From Pelagimonas sp. (GTDB taxonomy: Bacteria > Pseudomonadota > Alphaproteobacteria > Rhodobacterales > Rhodobacteraceae), in assembly GCA_025210265.1 (NCBI GenBank), contig JAOASD010000004.1, positions 124,001 to 188,000 of the forward strand: 64,000 nucleotides of DNA. The letters are read 5' to 3'. Position 1 is the first letter of the stretch. Each line of letters opens with the position of its first letter. Positions 21,401-32,109 of the stretch are shown here, piece after piece. The position numbers were made by a program, and so were the translations under genes. The notes below the pieces were generated by a model. It saw nothing but the letters and a program-made list of their open reading frames with translations, did no database searches and was not told the origin of the DNA.

Positions 21401-22244
21401 AGCCTCCAACCGAGCCTCCAACCGAGCCTCCAACCGAGCCTCCAACCGAGCCTCCAACTCCCGATCCGACCGAACCACCCACGCTGTCGGTACTACCACT
21501 GCTGCCGCTCACATCTGTACCGCCGGTTGCTACCCCAGTGGTGGATATGCCGCTCCCTCCTTCCTGGTTGCCCCCGGGGGCGTGATCGTCATTTCCATCA
21601 TCACTATCAGAGCCGGTACCGCCTTGCGCATCACTATCCCCAGAGCCGCTAGAATCACCGTCGTGGCCATCCTCCCCCGGCGGATCGCCCGCATCTTCTG
21701 GAGGAATCTCGTCGACGGGACGCTCATTATTTTGTCGCTCGATAGCAGCCTCAATAGCTTCTTCATACGACAATTCGTTGTTATAAATATCATGTGCAAA
21801 TTGTGTACGATCGGCGCGAACTGCGTTCCAAGCCTCCACGGCTTGCTTCGCCTCTACTTCTGTATAACCCTCAGAAACCAATTCATCAATATCGATCACT
21901 GTATGGCCCATTGCAGTAATGGCACCGGCAACCTCTGGAGTCACTGACGTCAGTCCATGCGTGTTCTCAAACTCGGCTCGGACCGACGAGTTGGCAACCG
22001 TTACAGCAACGTCAACTGCGGCTTCCGCCCAGGCTTCCGTGGGAGTGTAACTGGGAACAGAGACTCCGACAGTTACCCGTCCAGACCTTGCGTCGTATTC
22101 GCCAGAAAAGTGACCAGAAATTTCGGAGAAGGGATCACCTCCGATACTCTCCACGGCAGAAACATTCTGACTCATCTTTTCCAGTGCTACGCCAGCGGCG
22201 TAGTTGGGGTCACTCTCATATTCGTCGAAATGGAAGTCGTTCAC
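15417..22244 (-). CDS. Giant RTX calcium-binding protein (2275 residues)
   Basis: No Sec signal. The order is an N-terminal region of about 180 residues, an acidic/glycine-serine linker with tandem GGSV units, then [14 protein letters not shown] with calcium-loop-like DxDGDG segments (about residues 310-450), then RTX repeats to the end. At least seven cassettes in the repeat region share a pattern: DTADY, a GVxxxL strand, GGDAxGDxL, IExxxGS, then GGxGxDxLxGG nonapeptides. The C terminus ([27 protein letters not shown]) is a typical type I secretion end. Such proteins are exported and fold on calcium as adhesins or S-layer-like proteins. No exporter lies in the window. It is the main intact cargo of the island. 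Confidence 0.92.
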   Translation of the reverse strand: MNDFHFDEYESDPNYAAGVALEKMSQNVSAVESIGGDPFSEISGHFSGEYDARSGRVTVGVSVPSYTPTEAWAEAAVDVAVTVANSSVRAEFENTHGLTSVTPEVAGAITAMGHTVIDIDELVSEGYTEVEAKQAVEAWNAVRADRTQFAHDIYNNELSYEEAIEAAIERQNNERPVDEIPPEDAGDPPGEDGHDGDSSGSGDSDAQGGTGSDSDDGNDDHAPGGNQEGGSGISTTGVATGGTDVSGSSGSTDSVGGSVGSGVGGSVGGSVGGSVGGSVGGSVSAGGSTNGPDIFDTGPGGAPSIDVDWFDPQPIVVDLDGDGVEVTYGAEVSFDVDGDGFQERTAWAGADDGFLVIDLNEDGSFGEGDGEINQTKELVLSHWGDEDDTDLQALRRAFNENGDNVIDDQDAIWLSLRIWQDANQNGEVDDNELKTLDELDLKDDGGNSRGAILSINLTYDGETPTTEAEYDAMFADRSDDISVFGNTLHGLASVTTASGAVQGALGDVSLAATELGYREVTEAGVTTLEFETGQSMRYVDLEHEEASDAAADVDLDAERLDGAFGDERGNILSAVGLGNSATVQTRAVLLDGRAGNDTLVGGENDDTLSGGEGADSLDGGRGNDLLFVDAEDLSVGSVNGGSGVDTVIVTQTGDAETPPAGVSLNLYETNVEIAVGHDGNDLISGVRPLADDPAADAADDIGYQIDGAGGDDTLKGGDASDLISGGSGADSIKGNGASDELFGGSGNDTIHAHSGDDYVYAGDDDDEVTGKNGDDTLIGGQGRDTLNGGNDGDHLYGGSNGDLLDGGDGDDILYGGDGNDTLLFWRGDDLLVGGRGNDDFILREDILQYGSNEQLGRFEVMGGVGFDRLILEDVTQPADLQRHLKKISDSHWIWVDHGGDEGLANNDDIGSLENSRSIALHLVDIEEIVFADGTVVSLNTDTSLDSSDSFERVIKVGGSQDTTNDNHATAPNSDGNREGSSSVTGIGDDTLDNSYPTGGHDGGWHYYLAGAGDDVIYGASHDDHIYGASGNDTAFGKDGEDSIDGGSGADQLSGGDGRDTIIGGSGADVLWGGDDQDELSGNSGDDYLFGNEGADTLNGGDGSDFLSGGSENDSLIGGGGDDRLFGGSNADTLNGGEGNDHLFGDDGNDVLTGDRGMDFLSGGKGNDTLSGNNEDDYLLGGDGNDYLSGGGERDTLVGGRGNDTLHGGGGNLDMASFSDEAAAVSVNLSITETDAETGHIYSVAEVIEVDDDNDTTTHIDYLISIENLSGSRFDDTLTGSVAANVILGDDGDDLIEGLAGDDTLYGGQGDDMFVAGAGWDSLFGGDGDDTVDYSASSDALTINLATHNVSGGLADGDVLDSIENIYGASAHANTLTGNDADNLFRAGSAADALDGGNGSDTADYSQSTGGVSINLRAGSANGGDAEDDALTSIENLIGSLTAANTLIGDGHSNMLTGGNSDDLLQGRGEDDVLLGADGVDTLEGGSGKDTLSGGAGADTLDGGSESDTADYANSASGVTVDLSDDQAEMGGDAEGDVLHDIEHIIGASVGGNILTGDDSGNLLQGGEASDTLNGGEGEDTVSYEHFASAVIVNLGDNVDLEESEQSNLLFAFLELDNSSEVDSNRPGDQLSSIEHLVGSSLGDDALAGNASANRLEGRGGDDHLVGLDGNDTLWGEIGDDSLSGDVGDDELLGGEGADTLIGGDGADQLQGGDGRDLADYCHSGSAVNIDLSLDGPSSGGHAEGDVLSGIEDINGSDGNDTLTGDTQDNALTGGDGADSLRGRWGDDTLEGGNGQDTLEGGFDNDLLIGGDGNDVLRGGDDDGNDTLIGGKGADSLYGGDGIDTADYRASGGVNIALDGSSPASGGRATGDVLEGIENLIGSEEKADTLVGDAESNHFSGLGGNDSMRGRWGDDTLLGGVGNDTLDGGFDADLLSGGDGNDSLIGGDDAANDTLLGGLGDDTLTGGGGDDSLDAGSGNNSVDGGAGKDTLIAGDGDDTLDGGDNDDEITSGAGDDSIVAGNGMDTVLAGDGADHIDGGDGADALNGEVGEDTILGGAGDDTLNGETGHDSLDGGQGEDTLSGGSGHDTLSGGEGQDILSGGAGDDSLSGNQGADAITGGDGNDTLAGGNDHDVLEGGDGADILWGGVSDDGSDTLKGQAGEDTLRGGAGADHLLGGGDNDALYGGEGNDTLTGGSGADIFEFGLTFGDDTITDLDVSLAGEAIDLSAHGFSDFATLSANIANNANGDAVVDLGAAGILTLTGVAAANLTADDFIL
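21400..21471 (-). repeat. 12-bp in-frame tandem repeat in the giant RTX gene
   Basis: Five perfect head-to-tail copies of GAGCCTCCAACC (plus-strand reading) at 21400-21459 and a sixth copy with a last-base change to 21471. On the coding strand they encode repeated GGSV. Copy-number slippage would change linker length without shifting the frame. Confidence 0.9.
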
Positions 22245-22252
22245 TTTTGCCT

Positions 22253-23140
22253 CTATTTTTGAATTCTACTTGTCAGATTTAAGATGCGCGATGCGAATCC
22301 ATCGTAGCCGCCAATATCCCTTTCTACACTTCTGCAAGCCTCAAAACCAACTGGTTCCCCCTTGATCACGCAAGCGATATACAAGGGCTCCCAACAATCA
22401 CCCAAAAAAACGGGATCTGCCGCCATGTAGGAAATAACTTTCGCGTGCTCTGGTGCGGAGTATTTTTCCGAATAGGCGTTAGGTAGAAACAGCGCACCAG
22501 AAGCCGCAAGCTCACAAGCCCCATAAGATTGTTTCTCCATAGCCTTTACGGTGATCCAAAATGGACCATAGGAGCCCTCTGTCATCGCAGCGCCATCAGC
22601 TTCGGGAAAAGCAACTTTATGAATGGCAGCGACAGCTTTTAGCGAATCCACTGAAGGACGTGAAGAAGTTGCTAACCTGCTCAATACCCCCAATGCCGGA
22701 TCATCCAACTGGCGGGCATTGCCTGCATTCAGGAACAGCAGGAGGTCGGCTGCCAAAATACCGTAGCTGTCACTCGATCCCGCCTCAAAGCGTTCAATGA
22801 GTTGATTGTAGGTATCTGCGATTCGCTCGTTTCTGTTCCAACTATCATCATATATGTCCACCCAGTTTGCTATATACTCAACGGCGACTTGCTCTGGAGC
22901 GCCCCCCTCAGAGTCTTCACATTCGGAAACTATTTCACGCAACAGACCTGAATCCACTTGGTTTCGAACTCCAAATATCTTGTGTATAGTTAGATACACT
23001 GAAATCAGCGGCAGACCATCCACGGTGCAGCGAGCCTCCTCCGCGACACCCAAGCGAGGAAACGTTTCTGCATTGACATTAGCTTGCCCGAACAGCGCGA
23101 AAATAAATATTGATGACGTGGAGATCAAAGCTTTAGGCAC
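22253..23140 (-). CDS. Secreted protein of unknown function, partner of the giant RTX protein
   Basis: 295 residues with a Sec signal peptide (hydrophobic core [11 protein letters not shown], likely cleavage after NVNA). The mature protein has several cysteines that could form disulfides and no recognised domain. The stop codon lies eight bases before the RTX start codon on the same strand, so the two genes form an operon. Its low-GC composition fits the island. An accessory periplasmic or surface role with the RTX protein is inference. Two-gene operons with a secreted or lipoprotein upstream of a large exported protein occur twice in this island. Confidence 0.65.
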   Translation of the reverse strand: MPKALISTSSIFIFALFGQANVNAETFPRLGVAEEARCTVDGLPLISVYLTIHKIFGVRNQVDSGLLREIVSECEDSEGGAPEQVAVEYIANWVDIYDDSWNRNERIADTYNQLIERFEAGSSDSYGILAADLLLFLNAGNARQLDDPALGVLSRLATSSRPSVDSLKAVAAIHKVAFPEADGAAMTEGSYGPFWITVKAMEKQSYGACELAASGALFLPNAYSEKYSAPEHAKVISYMAADPVFLGDCWEPLYIACVIKGEPVGFEACRSVERDIGGYDGFASRILNLTSRIQK

Positions 23141-23277
23141 CGACCACTCCCCCCTTCTATTTGCAGTTAAGACATTGCGACTTTACCCAAATCGCCTTGT
23201 ATGTAAATGTAACTTCAAACTAGCTTAGACTTGGAAAGTAGTTCACTTAAACCCAGCAAGAAGAGCTACTCCTGCTA

Positions 23278-23800
23278 GGGTCAGGACTCATTGATTTTCG
23301 AGTAGCTGCGTGATTCACGGTTTGAAGCACGAGTAGTGAACATGTCAGCTCTTTTTTAGCTGTGCGACGCGAAAATGGTGCATTTGGAGCCCCTCCCTCC
23401 TAAGTCTCACGTAGATGGTCGACATGTCCAAAGCGGGATTATCTTCATCAATCACAATGGGTTGCGCTGGCACGACGCGCCTGCTGCCTACGGCCCGCAC
23501 AAGACGCTCTACAACCGGTGGAAACGATGGAGCGATCAGGGCGTCTTTGCCCGGATGATGGCGGGTCTGGCTGCCGAGCAGGGCGAGACGAAGATCGTCA
23601 TGATCGACGCAACGTATCTGAAGGCCCACCGAGCAGCGACCAGCATGAGCGTCAAAAAAGGGGGGCGGCTGGTCGGTCGGACGAAGGGTGGCGCGAACAC
23701 CAAGTTGCATGCCATTTGCGACAGCCAGTAGTCGACCGCTCAACCTCTTCGTCACTGCCGGTCATACCGACTACGCGCCATTGGCTGCTGCCTCAGCATC
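23278..23800 (+). mobile_element. IS5-family insertion sequence remnant
   Basis: The left end appears as GGGTCAGGACTCATTGA at 23278. The transposase frame can be followed from ATG 23342: a nonsense codon at 23357-23359 (TAG where the family has tryptophan), then PPKSHVDGRHVQSGIIF, NRWKRWSDQGVFARMMAGL and the DDE-type VMIDATYLKAHR with KKGG and GRTKGGANTKLHA. A frameshift near 23728 moves RPLNLFVTAGHTDYAPLAA to another frame. After about 23790 the family sequence ends. The element is inactive: the C-terminal half, with the remaining catalytic residues, and the right end are missing. Confidence 0.85.
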
Positions 23801-24022
23801 GAAGAACGCAATCACCGCCTGATGTTCAGCGCGGCACAGAACAGCATCGAACGGAACATACTTAAAGAACCCGCGCGGCAAGGCCGAAAAGAGGCTGCGC
23901 GGCGGCAGACCGCGCTGCTTGATATCGCCAATGACGTTCGCGACCAGCGGGTCTGCGGAACTCATTTGAAAGGCGGCAGCACCGGAAAGCTTGGCGCTGA
24001 GGCTGTTTTCTTGTTCTGCCAT
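23771..24022 (-). CDS. Small protein of unknown function next to the integrase
   Basis: 83 residues from ATG 24022, starting one base after the stop of the integrase-derived gene, so probably co-translated with it. No signal peptide, membrane segment or known domain; the middle has IGDIKQRGLPPRSLFSALP. Its 3' end meets the broken edge of the IS5-type remnant, so the original C terminus may have been replaced. Small genes in this position of tRNA-borne islands are often excisionase or regulators, but no helix-turn-helix can be read here. Confidence 0.45.
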   Translation of the reverse strand: MAEQENSLSAKLSGAAAFQMSSADPLVANVIGDIKQRGLPPRSLFSALPRGFFKYVPFDAVLCRAEHQAVIAFFDAEAAANGA

Positions 24023-24023
24023 A

Positions 24024-25208
24024 TCAGGCCACCCCCAAACGGCGGGCCAAGCCCATCCGGGCCGCGCCACGAAGCCCGCTTTTTTCAATCTGAACTACCG
24101 CTGCCGCCGTTTCTTCTGGCGTGAGGTCACGCTTGGTTTGGCTGCCGGAGCGGATTTTAGATGTAGCCCCCATTGCGCGAGCATGCGTAATCCGTTCGTC
24201 CGGCTTCATTGCCGCCAAACGTTCTGTCTCGGCTTCGTGGCGCTCGTTCTGAGTATCGAGGATAGCTTGAAAGGCCAGCCGTTCCGCCTCTGCCTTTTTG
24301 AAGGCCGGAAGCTTGGCATGAGCTTCCGACAACCAGTCGCCCGATGGTTCGCCAGTCATGGCATCCAGGCGAACGGCTGCGATCTCGCAAAGATCATCGG
24401 CGCGGATGGTGATACCGGCTGCGCTTGCCTCCAGAAGCCTCTTTTTAATCCAATCAGAGGAAAAGGGCGGGCGGGTCCGTTGCTCACCTTCCGCGAAACT
24501 CAGGCCCGCCAAGAGCGAGTCTATGTCGATTCCGAGGCGCTTCAATTCGTTGATTTTCCCCCAGACGCCGCGCAAATATGTGAAATCTTTGTTCGCCGTT
24601 CCCGGCTTCAATCCTCCTTCGCCTGCAACCCGTTCCATCCACCATTCGCGGAGGTCCAACATGTCATCGCGGGTGATTTCATCCAATGGTTTGTCACCAA
24701 CAACCATCTTGAAATTCTTAATGGCCTTTTTGCGCGGGTTTTTCCAGAGCCGTATCTGGTTCGGACACTTATCCAGAAGCTTGTCGCGAGAGGCGGGCCA
24801 GAAGTCTTCTAAAGCTTTCGTAACGGTGATCTTGGGCGTAGGAACGGTGCCCGCCAGCGCTTTGGCTTCGTGGGCATCTTTAGCCGCCTCCAAGCGTGCC
24901 ACAAACTTTTCTGTCGGTAGTTGCAGAGTATCGCCAATCGGGAGGTATCGAAGGCCGCGCAATTGCGCCAGTTCCACGGCGGCGGCATGTCGCTTTTCAG
25001 CGTCCACAGTATCCCCAGCCAGTTTAGCCTCCCAACCTTCGACAAGGTTGTCCCAGACGCCTTTCCATTTTCCCAACGCTGCTTCGCGACTGTCAGTGTG
25101 CAATGACTTCCAAATCTCGCTGCGCTCTTCAACGGCTTCATACCGTTTCGGAACGCGGCGGCGAATGTGCCAGATACCATCACGCATACGTAGGGGCGGG
25201 TTCTTCAT
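24024..25208 (-). pseudogene. Tyrosine integrase lacking its catalytic domain (chimeric ORF)
   Basis: 394 residues from ATG 25208; the in-frame extension upstream would run through the tRNA and is rejected. Residues 1 to about 270 are those of phage-type integrases of tRNA islands: IWHIRRRVPKRY at the start, a SAM-like core-binding domain (TANKDFTYLRGVWGKINE), then RPPFSSDWIKKRLLE, which normally precedes the catalytic domain. Instead of the R...HxxR...Y catalytic part, the frame continues as about 115 residues of a different protein (SEAHAKLPAFKKAEAERLAF, ITHARAMGATSKIRSG). A deletion has joined two genes in frame near 24440. It should not recombine DNA. Confidence 0.8.
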
Positions 25209-25327
25209 TGTAAGGCCTGTGGGTCGAAATGTGGTGCGAAATGTGTAGAAAATTCCGCGCCATCTGGCCACTACAGTGTTGATTTGCCTTATTTTGTTGG
25301 TTTCCGCTCGTCGATTTGGGGGAAATA

Positions 25328-25344
25328 TGGCGGAGAGACAGGGA
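25328..25344. repeat. Right attachment-site repeat (tRNA-Ser 3' end)
   Basis: The 17 bases TGGCGGAGAGACAGGGA comprise the encoded CCA, the discriminator, the 3' acceptor strand and part of the T arm of tRNA-Ser on the minus strand. They recur at 11264-11280. Confidence 0.85.
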
Positions 25345-25417
25345 TTCGAACCCTGGGTGGGCTTGCACCCACAACGGTTTTCGAGACCGCCCCGTTCGAC
25401 CACTCCGGCACCTCTCC
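25331..25417 (-). tRNA. tRNA-Ser, anticodon CGA
   Basis: On the minus strand the 87-nt gene has a 7-bp acceptor stem (GGAGAGG with the 3' TCTCTCC, one G-T pair), a D arm, an anticodon stem-loop with CGA in CTCGAAA, the long variable arm typical of serine tRNA and the T arm GGGTTCGAATCCC. CCA is encoded at 25330-25328. It decodes UCG. Its 3' end is the integration site of the neighbouring island and remains intact. Confidence 0.96.
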
Positions 25418-25637
25418 GCGGGGGTCTTGGTGAGGGGGCGTTTACCGAACCGATCCGGGGCTTGCAACAGGAAAAATCCTCTTTTCGCAGGCTCTTTGTC
25501 ATATGCCTGTAAAACTGTCCTGATTTTGCGCGCGCGGGGGGAACCTCGGGGATTTGAACAAAGGTCGGGGCGGGCGGGTCTTGGAAAATGCTGCGCGCCC
25601 GCGTAATTTCATCCTGCAGTCATAGGAGACACATGCG

Positions 25638-26453
25638 ATGTACAAGCGCCTTGCCGCTTTGGCCCTGATCGCCTGCAGCGTCGGGTTTGGGGTGCGGGCC
25701 GCGCCCGCCGATGATGTGCTGGACGCGCTGCGCCTGCCTGAAATGTTGCAGGTCATGCGCGAAGAGGGGGTCAGCCACGGGGCGGATCTGTCTCTGGATA
25801 TGGCTGGGCGTCCGGGCAATGCGCAATGGCTGGCCGTGCTGGACCGGATCTATGACACGGATAAGATGGATGCGGTCATGCGCGACGCCTTTGCCAAGGC
25901 GCTGGGCGACACACCGACCGATCCGCTGCTGGATTTCTTTACCTCTGAGCTGGGCAAGGAGATTGTCGGGCTGGAGCTGGCCGCGCGTCGCGCCATGGTC
26001 GATCCTGATTTTGAGGAACAGACCCGCGAGGCCTATCGCCTGCGCGCCGCGCGGGACGAAGATGTGCGGCGCGAACAGGTCGCGGATTTCATTGCAACCA
26101 GCGATCTGATCGAAGCCAATGTGGCGGGGGCGCTGAATGCCTCTTTCCAGTTCTATCGCGGGCTGATTGACGGCGGTGCCTTTGCCATGAGCGAATCCGA
26201 CGTGCTGCGCGATGTCTGGAGCCAGGAGGAAGAGACCCGCACCGACACGCGCGAATGGCTGTTCGCCTATCTGCTGCTGTCTTACGAGGCACTGGATGAT
26301 GCCGAATTCCAAGCCTATCACGACCTGTCGGCCAGCGACGAGGGCAGGGCGCTGAACCGGGCGCTGTTTGCTGGGTTCAACCTGATGTATGACGAACTGT
26401 CTTATGCGCTGGGCCTTGCGGTGGCGCAGCAGATGGCAGGCGAGGATCTATAA
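25638..26453 (+). CDS. Secreted DUF2059-type protein
   Basis: 271 residues starting at ATG 25638 behind an AGGAGA site. A signal peptide (LAALALIACSVGFGVRA, likely cut near residue 22) is followed by an all-helical protein. The part around residues 30-130 (LRLPEMLQVMREEGVSHG and LDFFTSELGKEIVGLELAARRAM) resembles DUF2059 periplasmic proteins. Function is unknown. It is a single gene between the tRNA and the rplU transcription unit, followed by a GC-rich hairpin with T residues. Confidence 0.75.
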   Translation: MYKRLAALALIACSVGFGVRAAPADDVLDALRLPEMLQVMREEGVSHGADLSLDMAGRPGNAQWLAVLDRIYDTDKMDAVMRDAFAKALGDTPTDPLLDFFTSELGKEIVGLELAARRAMVDPDFEEQTREAYRLRAARDEDVRREQVADFIATSDLIEANVAGALNASFQFYRGLIDGGAFAMSESDVLRDVWSQEEETRTDTREWLFAYLLLSYEALDDAEFQAYHDLSASDEGRALNRALFAGFNLMYDELSYALGLAVAQQMAGEDL

Positions 26454-26500
26454 GGTCGGTTTGCTTGCAGGGCTGTCTGCGCAGAGCTGCGCGAATCCAG

Positions 26501-26529
26501 TTGACACAGCGCAATGATCCATGGATAAG
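26501..26529 (+). promoter_or_regulatory. Probable promoter of rplU-rpmA
   Basis: TTGACA (26501-26506) and GATAAG (26524-26529) are separated by 17 bases. The -35 box is perfect and the -10 box matches four of six positions. The implied transcription start near 26536 gives an rplU leader of about 140 bases. Confidence 0.55.
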
Positions 26530-26573
26530 GCCCCGGCAGAGGACGGGGCTTTTGGCCCCGCCTTTCGTTTTTT
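26530..26573 (+). terminator. Two overlapping GC hairpins with T runs before rplU
   Basis: GCCCCG (26530-26535) can pair with CGGGGC (26544-26549), followed by TTTT. The same CGGGGC can instead pair with GCCCCG (26555-26560), followed by TTTCGTTTTTT. The stems exclude each other. They could end the upstream DUF2059 transcript, or attenuate the ribosomal-protein transcript. Confidence 0.6.
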
Positions 26574-26678
26574 GCAATACTCGCCCCTCAGGGGCGCGCA
26601 GTTCGCGGCGGGCAGCAGCCCAGAACATTCCGGGGCACCGGGGCGGCCACAGGACGCGACAGAACAAGGAAGACACGC

Positions 26679-27278
26679 ATGTTCGCGGTAGTGAAGACCG
26701 GCGGCAAGCAGTATAAAGTCCAGTCCGGCGACGTTGTCCGGGTGGAAAAGCTGGCCGCAGACGCGGGTGAAACCGTGCAATTCAACGAAATTCTGATGCT
26801 GGGCGGCGACAAGACCGTTGTCGGCAGCCCGCTGGTGGCCGGTGCCGCCGTGCAGGCTGAGGTCGTTGACCAGATCAAGGGTGAGAAACTCATCCACTTC
26901 GTCAAGCGTCGCCGTAAGCACAGCTCGCAGCGCACAAAAGGCCACCGTCAGAAGCTGACCCTGATCAAGATCACCGAGATCCTGGCCGAGGGTGGCGACA
27001 AAACCGGTGTCAAAGCTGCTGTTGGCGCGGGCTCTGTCTCCGCTTCGGCCGCTCCCGCCGCTGCTGCACCTGCAGCCGCCGCTGGCGCTGACGATCTGAA
27101 ACAGCTGTCGGGCGTTGGCCCCGCGCTGGAAAAGAAACTGCACGAAGCGGGTGTGACCACCTTCGCGCAGATCGCTGCCTGGGGCGCTGATGATATCGCT
27201 GCGATGGACGAAAAGCTGTCCTTCAAAGGCCGTATCGAGCGTGAAGGCTGGGTCGACCAAGCCAAAGCGCTGGTCTGA
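26679..27278 (+). CDS. rplU: 50S ribosomal protein L21 with C-terminal helix-hairpin extension
   Basis: Residues 1 to about 103 are a normal L21 ([13 protein letters not shown] at the start, [19 protein letters not shown] in the rRNA-binding loop). Typical L21 ends there. Here an Ala/Pro linker (about 115-135) leads to a 60-residue helix-hairpin-helix domain ([19 protein letters not shown], then FAQIAAW and [14 protein letters not shown]). The extension is known in this bacterial group; it resembles flap-nuclease-like H3TH modules, and its role on the ribosome is not established. Two nuo-linked proteins in this window end in the same domain. The gene is followed 24 bases later by rpmA. Confidence 0.96.
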   Translation: MFAVVKTGGKQYKVQSGDVVRVEKLAADAGETVQFNEILMLGGDKTVVGSPLVAGAAVQAEVVDQIKGEKLIHFVKRRRKHSSQRTKGHRQKLTLIKITEILAEGGDKTGVKAAVGAGSVSASAAPAAAAPAAAAGADDLKQLSGVGPALEKKLHEAGVTTFAQIAAWGADDIAAMDEKLSFKGRIEREGWVDQAKALV

Positions 27279-27302
27279 ACGACAAGTTAAGGAGCAAGAC
27301 TC

Positions 27303-27572
27303 ATGGCACATAAAAAAGCTGGCGGTTCCTCCCGTAACGGTCGCGACTCAGCAGGTCGCCGCCTCGGCGTGAAACTCTATGGTGGCCAGGCCGCCATCGC
27401 AGGCAACATCATCGTGCGTCAGCGCGGCACCAAGTTCTGGCCGGGCGAAGGCGTGGGCATGGGCAAAGATCACACCATCTTTGCAACTGCCGAGGGCGCA
27501 GTGACCTTCCACAAAGGTCTGAAGGGTCGTACCTTCATTTCCGTCCTGCCGAAAGCGGAAGCAGCCGAATAA
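27303..27572 (+). CDS. rpmA: 50S ribosomal protein L27
   Basis: 89 residues, starting ATG 27303 after an AAGGAG site. [21 protein letters not shown] and the following VKLYGGQ and [20 protein letters not shown] are the L27 signature. L27's N terminus reaches the peptidyl-transferase centre of the large subunit. There is no N-terminal extension of the kind cleaved in Firmicutes. It is the second gene of the rplU operon and is followed by a strong terminator. Confidence 0.97.
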   Translation: MAHKKAGGSSRNGRDSAGRRLGVKLYGGQAAIAGNIIVRQRGTKFWPGEGVGMGKDHTIFATAEGAVTFHKGLKGRTFISVLPKAEAAE

Positions 27573-27599
27573 GCTGATCTTAAGTCGCTAAGACATATG

Positions 27600-27630
27600 A
27601 AGGGGATCGGCGCAGGCCGGTCCCCTTTTT
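27600..27630 (+). terminator. Rho-independent terminator of rplU-rpmA
   Basis: AAGGGGATCGGC and GCCGGTCCCCTT form a near-perfect stem around a short loop, ending in a run of five T residues, 27 bases after the rpmA stop codon. Confidence 0.85.
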
Positions 27631-27814
27631 CTATTTTCAGGTCGGCGCAGACCCGCGTTTCCGCCTGAATATTAAGTCAAATTTTTGTAATTGGTCTTGT
27701 TCCCGGCCTGTGCGGTCTTAGCTACGCCATGTTGGCGCTGCGCTTTTTGACCGCTTGGCCAGATCGGGGGGGATCCCGGTCAAACAGGGCATCTGCACGA
27801 GGAGGAGTGTGCAC

Positions 27815-28354
27815 ATGACCATTCAAATACCCCTGGAGGCGCCTCTGATGGAGACAGAGCGTTTCGCCCTGCGCCGCGTGCGCCTGTCCGATCAGGGGAT
27901 GCTGGATTATTACGCCGGTGACCGTCGCGTCGCCGAAATGACCACAACCATTCCCCACCCGCTGCCGCCTGGCGCGGGCGAGGCCTTTGTTGCCCGTGTG
28001 GCTGCCCCTGACACAGAAGAACATGTCTGGGTCATGGATGGCACACAGGCCGACGCGCCGGAATTGATGGGGGTGATGTCCCTGCGTCAGATGGATCGCA
28101 ACCAATCGGAACTGAGTTTCTGGATCGGTCCACCGTTCTGGAACACGGGGCTGGCGTCCGAAGCAGTGCGCGCCCTGGTCGCGACGAACCCGCTGAAAAA
28201 CGACACGCTGTTTGCCTGTGTGTTTCAGGACAACCCGGCCTCGGCGCGGGTGCTGGTGAATTGCGGGTTCGAATATATCGGCGATGCCGAGGCTTTTTCG
28301 ATCGCGCGCAATGCCAAGGTGCCAACCTGGACCTACATTCGTAAGATGAGCTGA
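27815..28354 (+). CDS. GNAT-family N-acetyltransferase (RimJ/RimL type)
   Basis: 179 residues; ATG 27815 chosen because GGAGGAG lies eight bases before it, in preference to an earlier in-frame ATG. The sequence fits RimJ-like GNAT enzymes: METERFALRRVRLSD at the start, an ELSFWIGPPFWNTGLASEAV segment containing the acetyl-CoA-binding loop and the NPASARVLVNCGFEYIG C-terminal signature. These enzymes acetylate protein N termini or small amines with acetyl-CoA. The substrate cannot be told. It stands alone between the L27 terminator and obgE. Confidence 0.85.
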   Translation: MTIQIPLEAPLMETERFALRRVRLSDQGMLDYYAGDRRVAEMTTTIPHPLPPGAGEAFVARVAAPDTEEHVWVMDGTQADAPELMGVMSLRQMDRNQSELSFWIGPPFWNTGLASEAVRALVATNPLKNDTLFACVFQDNPASARVLVNCGFEYIGDAEAFSIARNAKVPTWTYIRKMS

Positions 28355-28370
28355 GCGGACCACAGGCGCG

Positions 28371-28405
28371 ACGGGCATAAATCTTTCAAAGATTTTTGCG
28401 CCCGT
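28371..28405 (+). terminator. Possible terminator after the GNAT gene
   Basis: ACGGG (28371-28375) pairs with CCCGT (28401-28405), enclosing AAATCTTT/AAAGATTT. The stem is long, but the T run lies inside the hairpin, so efficiency is uncertain. Confidence 0.4.
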
Positions 28406-28469
28406 GGCCATGTCCGGTTCCAGCTCCAATACCGCAAATAGTGGGTGCGTCGGTCCAAGCGCCGCTTGA

Positions 28470-30685
<2,216 letters not shown>

Positions 30686-30726
30686 CCAATCGGGAAAAGC
30701 CGCGCCATTTCCCTTGGCTCTTGCTG

Positions 30727-30748
30727 TTTCTTCTTGGTAAAAATACTC
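30727..30748 (-). repeat. Copy of an intergenic repeat motif
   Basis: Read on the minus strand this is GAGTATTTTTACCAAGAAGAA plus A. A second copy at 56878-56899 differs at three positions. It lies between proB and proA, and no coding role is seen. Confidence 0.5.
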
Positions 30749-30779
30749 GAATTTCCAACCTTGCCCACAGGAGGCCCTC

Positions 30780-32045
30780 ATGAAGGATCTGACAGACATC
30801 CCCACCCTCATGCAGGATCTCGGTGCCCGCGCCAAAGCCGCGAGTGCCGAGCTGGCCTTCGCCCCAGCGCAGGCCAAGCAAACCGCGCTTGAGGCCGCCG
30901 CCGATGCGGTCTGGGCCAATCGCGCCCAGATCATCGAGGCCAACGCCAAGGATCTGGAATTTGGCCGCGACAAAGGCCTGTCGGACGCCATGATGGACCG
31001 GCTGATGCTGGACGAATCCCGCATTCAGGGCATCGTGGAGGGGCTGCGCGCCGTGGCCGCCCAGGATGATCCTGTCGGACGCGTGACCGAAGAATGGGAC
31101 CGCCCCACCGGCCTGAATATCCGCCGTGTGCGCACCCCGCTGGGCGTGGTGGGCGTGATCTATGAAAGCCGCCCCAACGTGACCGCCGATGCGGGCGCGC
31201 TGTGCCTGAAGGCGGGCAATGCGGTGATCCTGCGCGGCGGTTCGGAAAGCTTCCATTCCTCTGGCGCGATCCATGCCTGCCTTGTCGAAGGGCTGCGCGC
31301 CGCCGGTCTGCCCGAGGATTCAATCCAGCTGATCCCGACGCGGGACCGCGCGGCCGTCAGCGAGCTGCTGACCATGACCGATTATATTGACGTGATCGTG
31401 CCGCGCGGCGGCAAAGGTCTGGTCGGGCTGGTCCAGCGCGAAGCCCGCGTGCCGGTCTTTGCCCATCTCGAAGGCATCGTGCATATCTATCTCGACGCCG
31501 CTGCCGATCCGGTCAAAGCGTTGAAAGTGGTGAAAAATGCCAAGACCCGCCGCACCGGGATCTGTGGCGCGGCGGAATGCCTGCTGATCCATCGCGACGT
31601 GGTCGATACGGTAGGGCAGGGCGTGATCCGCGCCCTGATCGAAGCCGGTGTCGAAGTGCGCGCCGACGAGACCCTGCAACAGATCGAGGGTACCATCCCG
31701 GCGACGGACGAGGACTGGGGGCGTGAATATCTGGACAGCATCATTGCCGCCAAGGTCGTGGATGACATTGATCAGGCCATTGCTCATATCCGCCAGTTTG
31801 GCTCGGACCATACCGATTGCATCATCACCGAGGATGACGCGGCGGTGAACCGGTTCTTCCAGCGGGTCGATAGCGCGATCCTGATGCATAACGCGTCGAC
31901 CCAATTCGCCGATGGCGGCGAATTTGGCATGGGGGCAGAGATCGGCATCGCGACAGGCAAGATGCACGCGCGTGGGCCGGTGGGTGCGGCGCAGCTGACC
32001 AGCTTTAAATATCTGGTTGTGGGCGATGGTGCGGTACGCAGCTGA
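30780..32045 (+). CDS. proA: Gamma-glutamyl phosphate reductase
   Basis: 421 residues, ATG 30780 with AGGAGG before it. The aldehyde-dehydrogenase-type fold shows [16 protein letters not shown], the catalytic cysteine in [14 protein letters not shown] and [22 protein letters not shown]. It reduces glutamyl-5-phosphate with NADPH to glutamate semialdehyde, which cyclises on the way to proline. With proB it forms the proline branch here; proC is not in the window. Confidence 0.97.
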   Translation: MKDLTDIPTLMQDLGARAKAASAELAFAPAQAKQTALEAAADAVWANRAQIIEANAKDLEFGRDKGLSDAMMDRLMLDESRIQGIVEGLRAVAAQDDPVGRVTEEWDRPTGLNIRRVRTPLGVVGVIYESRPNVTADAGALCLKAGNAVILRGGSESFHSSGAIHACLVEGLRAAGLPEDSIQLIPTRDRAAVSELLTMTDYIDVIVPRGGKGLVGLVQREARVPVFAHLEGIVHIYLDAAADPVKALKVVKNAKTRRTGICGAAECLLIHRDVVDTVGQGVIRALIEAGVEVRADETLQQIEGTIPATDEDWGREYLDSIIAAKVVDDIDQAIAHIRQFGSDHTDCIITEDDAAVNRFFQRVDSAILMHNASTQFADGGEFGMGAEIGIATGKMHARGPVGAAQLTSFKYLVVGDGAVRS

Positions 32046-32068
32046 GCTTGATCACAGGCGCAACAGTC

Positions 32069-32091
32069 AAAAGGGGCAATCTGCCCCTTTT
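32069..32091. terminator. Bidirectional terminator between proA and chpT
   Basis: AAAAGGGGCA and TGCCCCTTTT form a perfect 10-bp stem with a 3-base loop. It gives a T run in both directions and sits between the converging ends of proA (plus) and chpT (minus). Confidence 0.85.
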
Positions 32092-32109
32092 GTCACATCC
32101 TGAGGGCGC

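Larger units (their letters stand above)
11264..25344. mobile_element. Decayed integrative element/genomic island in tRNA-Ser(CGA)
   Basis: Bounded by 17-bp direct repeats, with an integrase gene reading away from the tRNA at the right end. Contents are primase-module remnants, a frameshifted Hint gene with a lipoprotein gene, a truncated serine recombinase, a giant RTX gene with a secreted partner and an IS5-type remnant. Base composition is visibly lower in GC than both flanks. The integrase lacks its catalytic domain, so the element should not be able to excise by itself. Confidence 0.85.

Noticed and set aside
15417-22244. Regular repeats that might suggest a CRISPR array
   Set aside because: The repeats are degenerate, in frame and encode RTX nonapeptides; no constant repeat/spacer spacing and no cas genes.
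25208-25502. Longer N terminus for the integrase
   Set aside because: It would be translated through tRNA-Ser; the conserved integrase start is at 25208.
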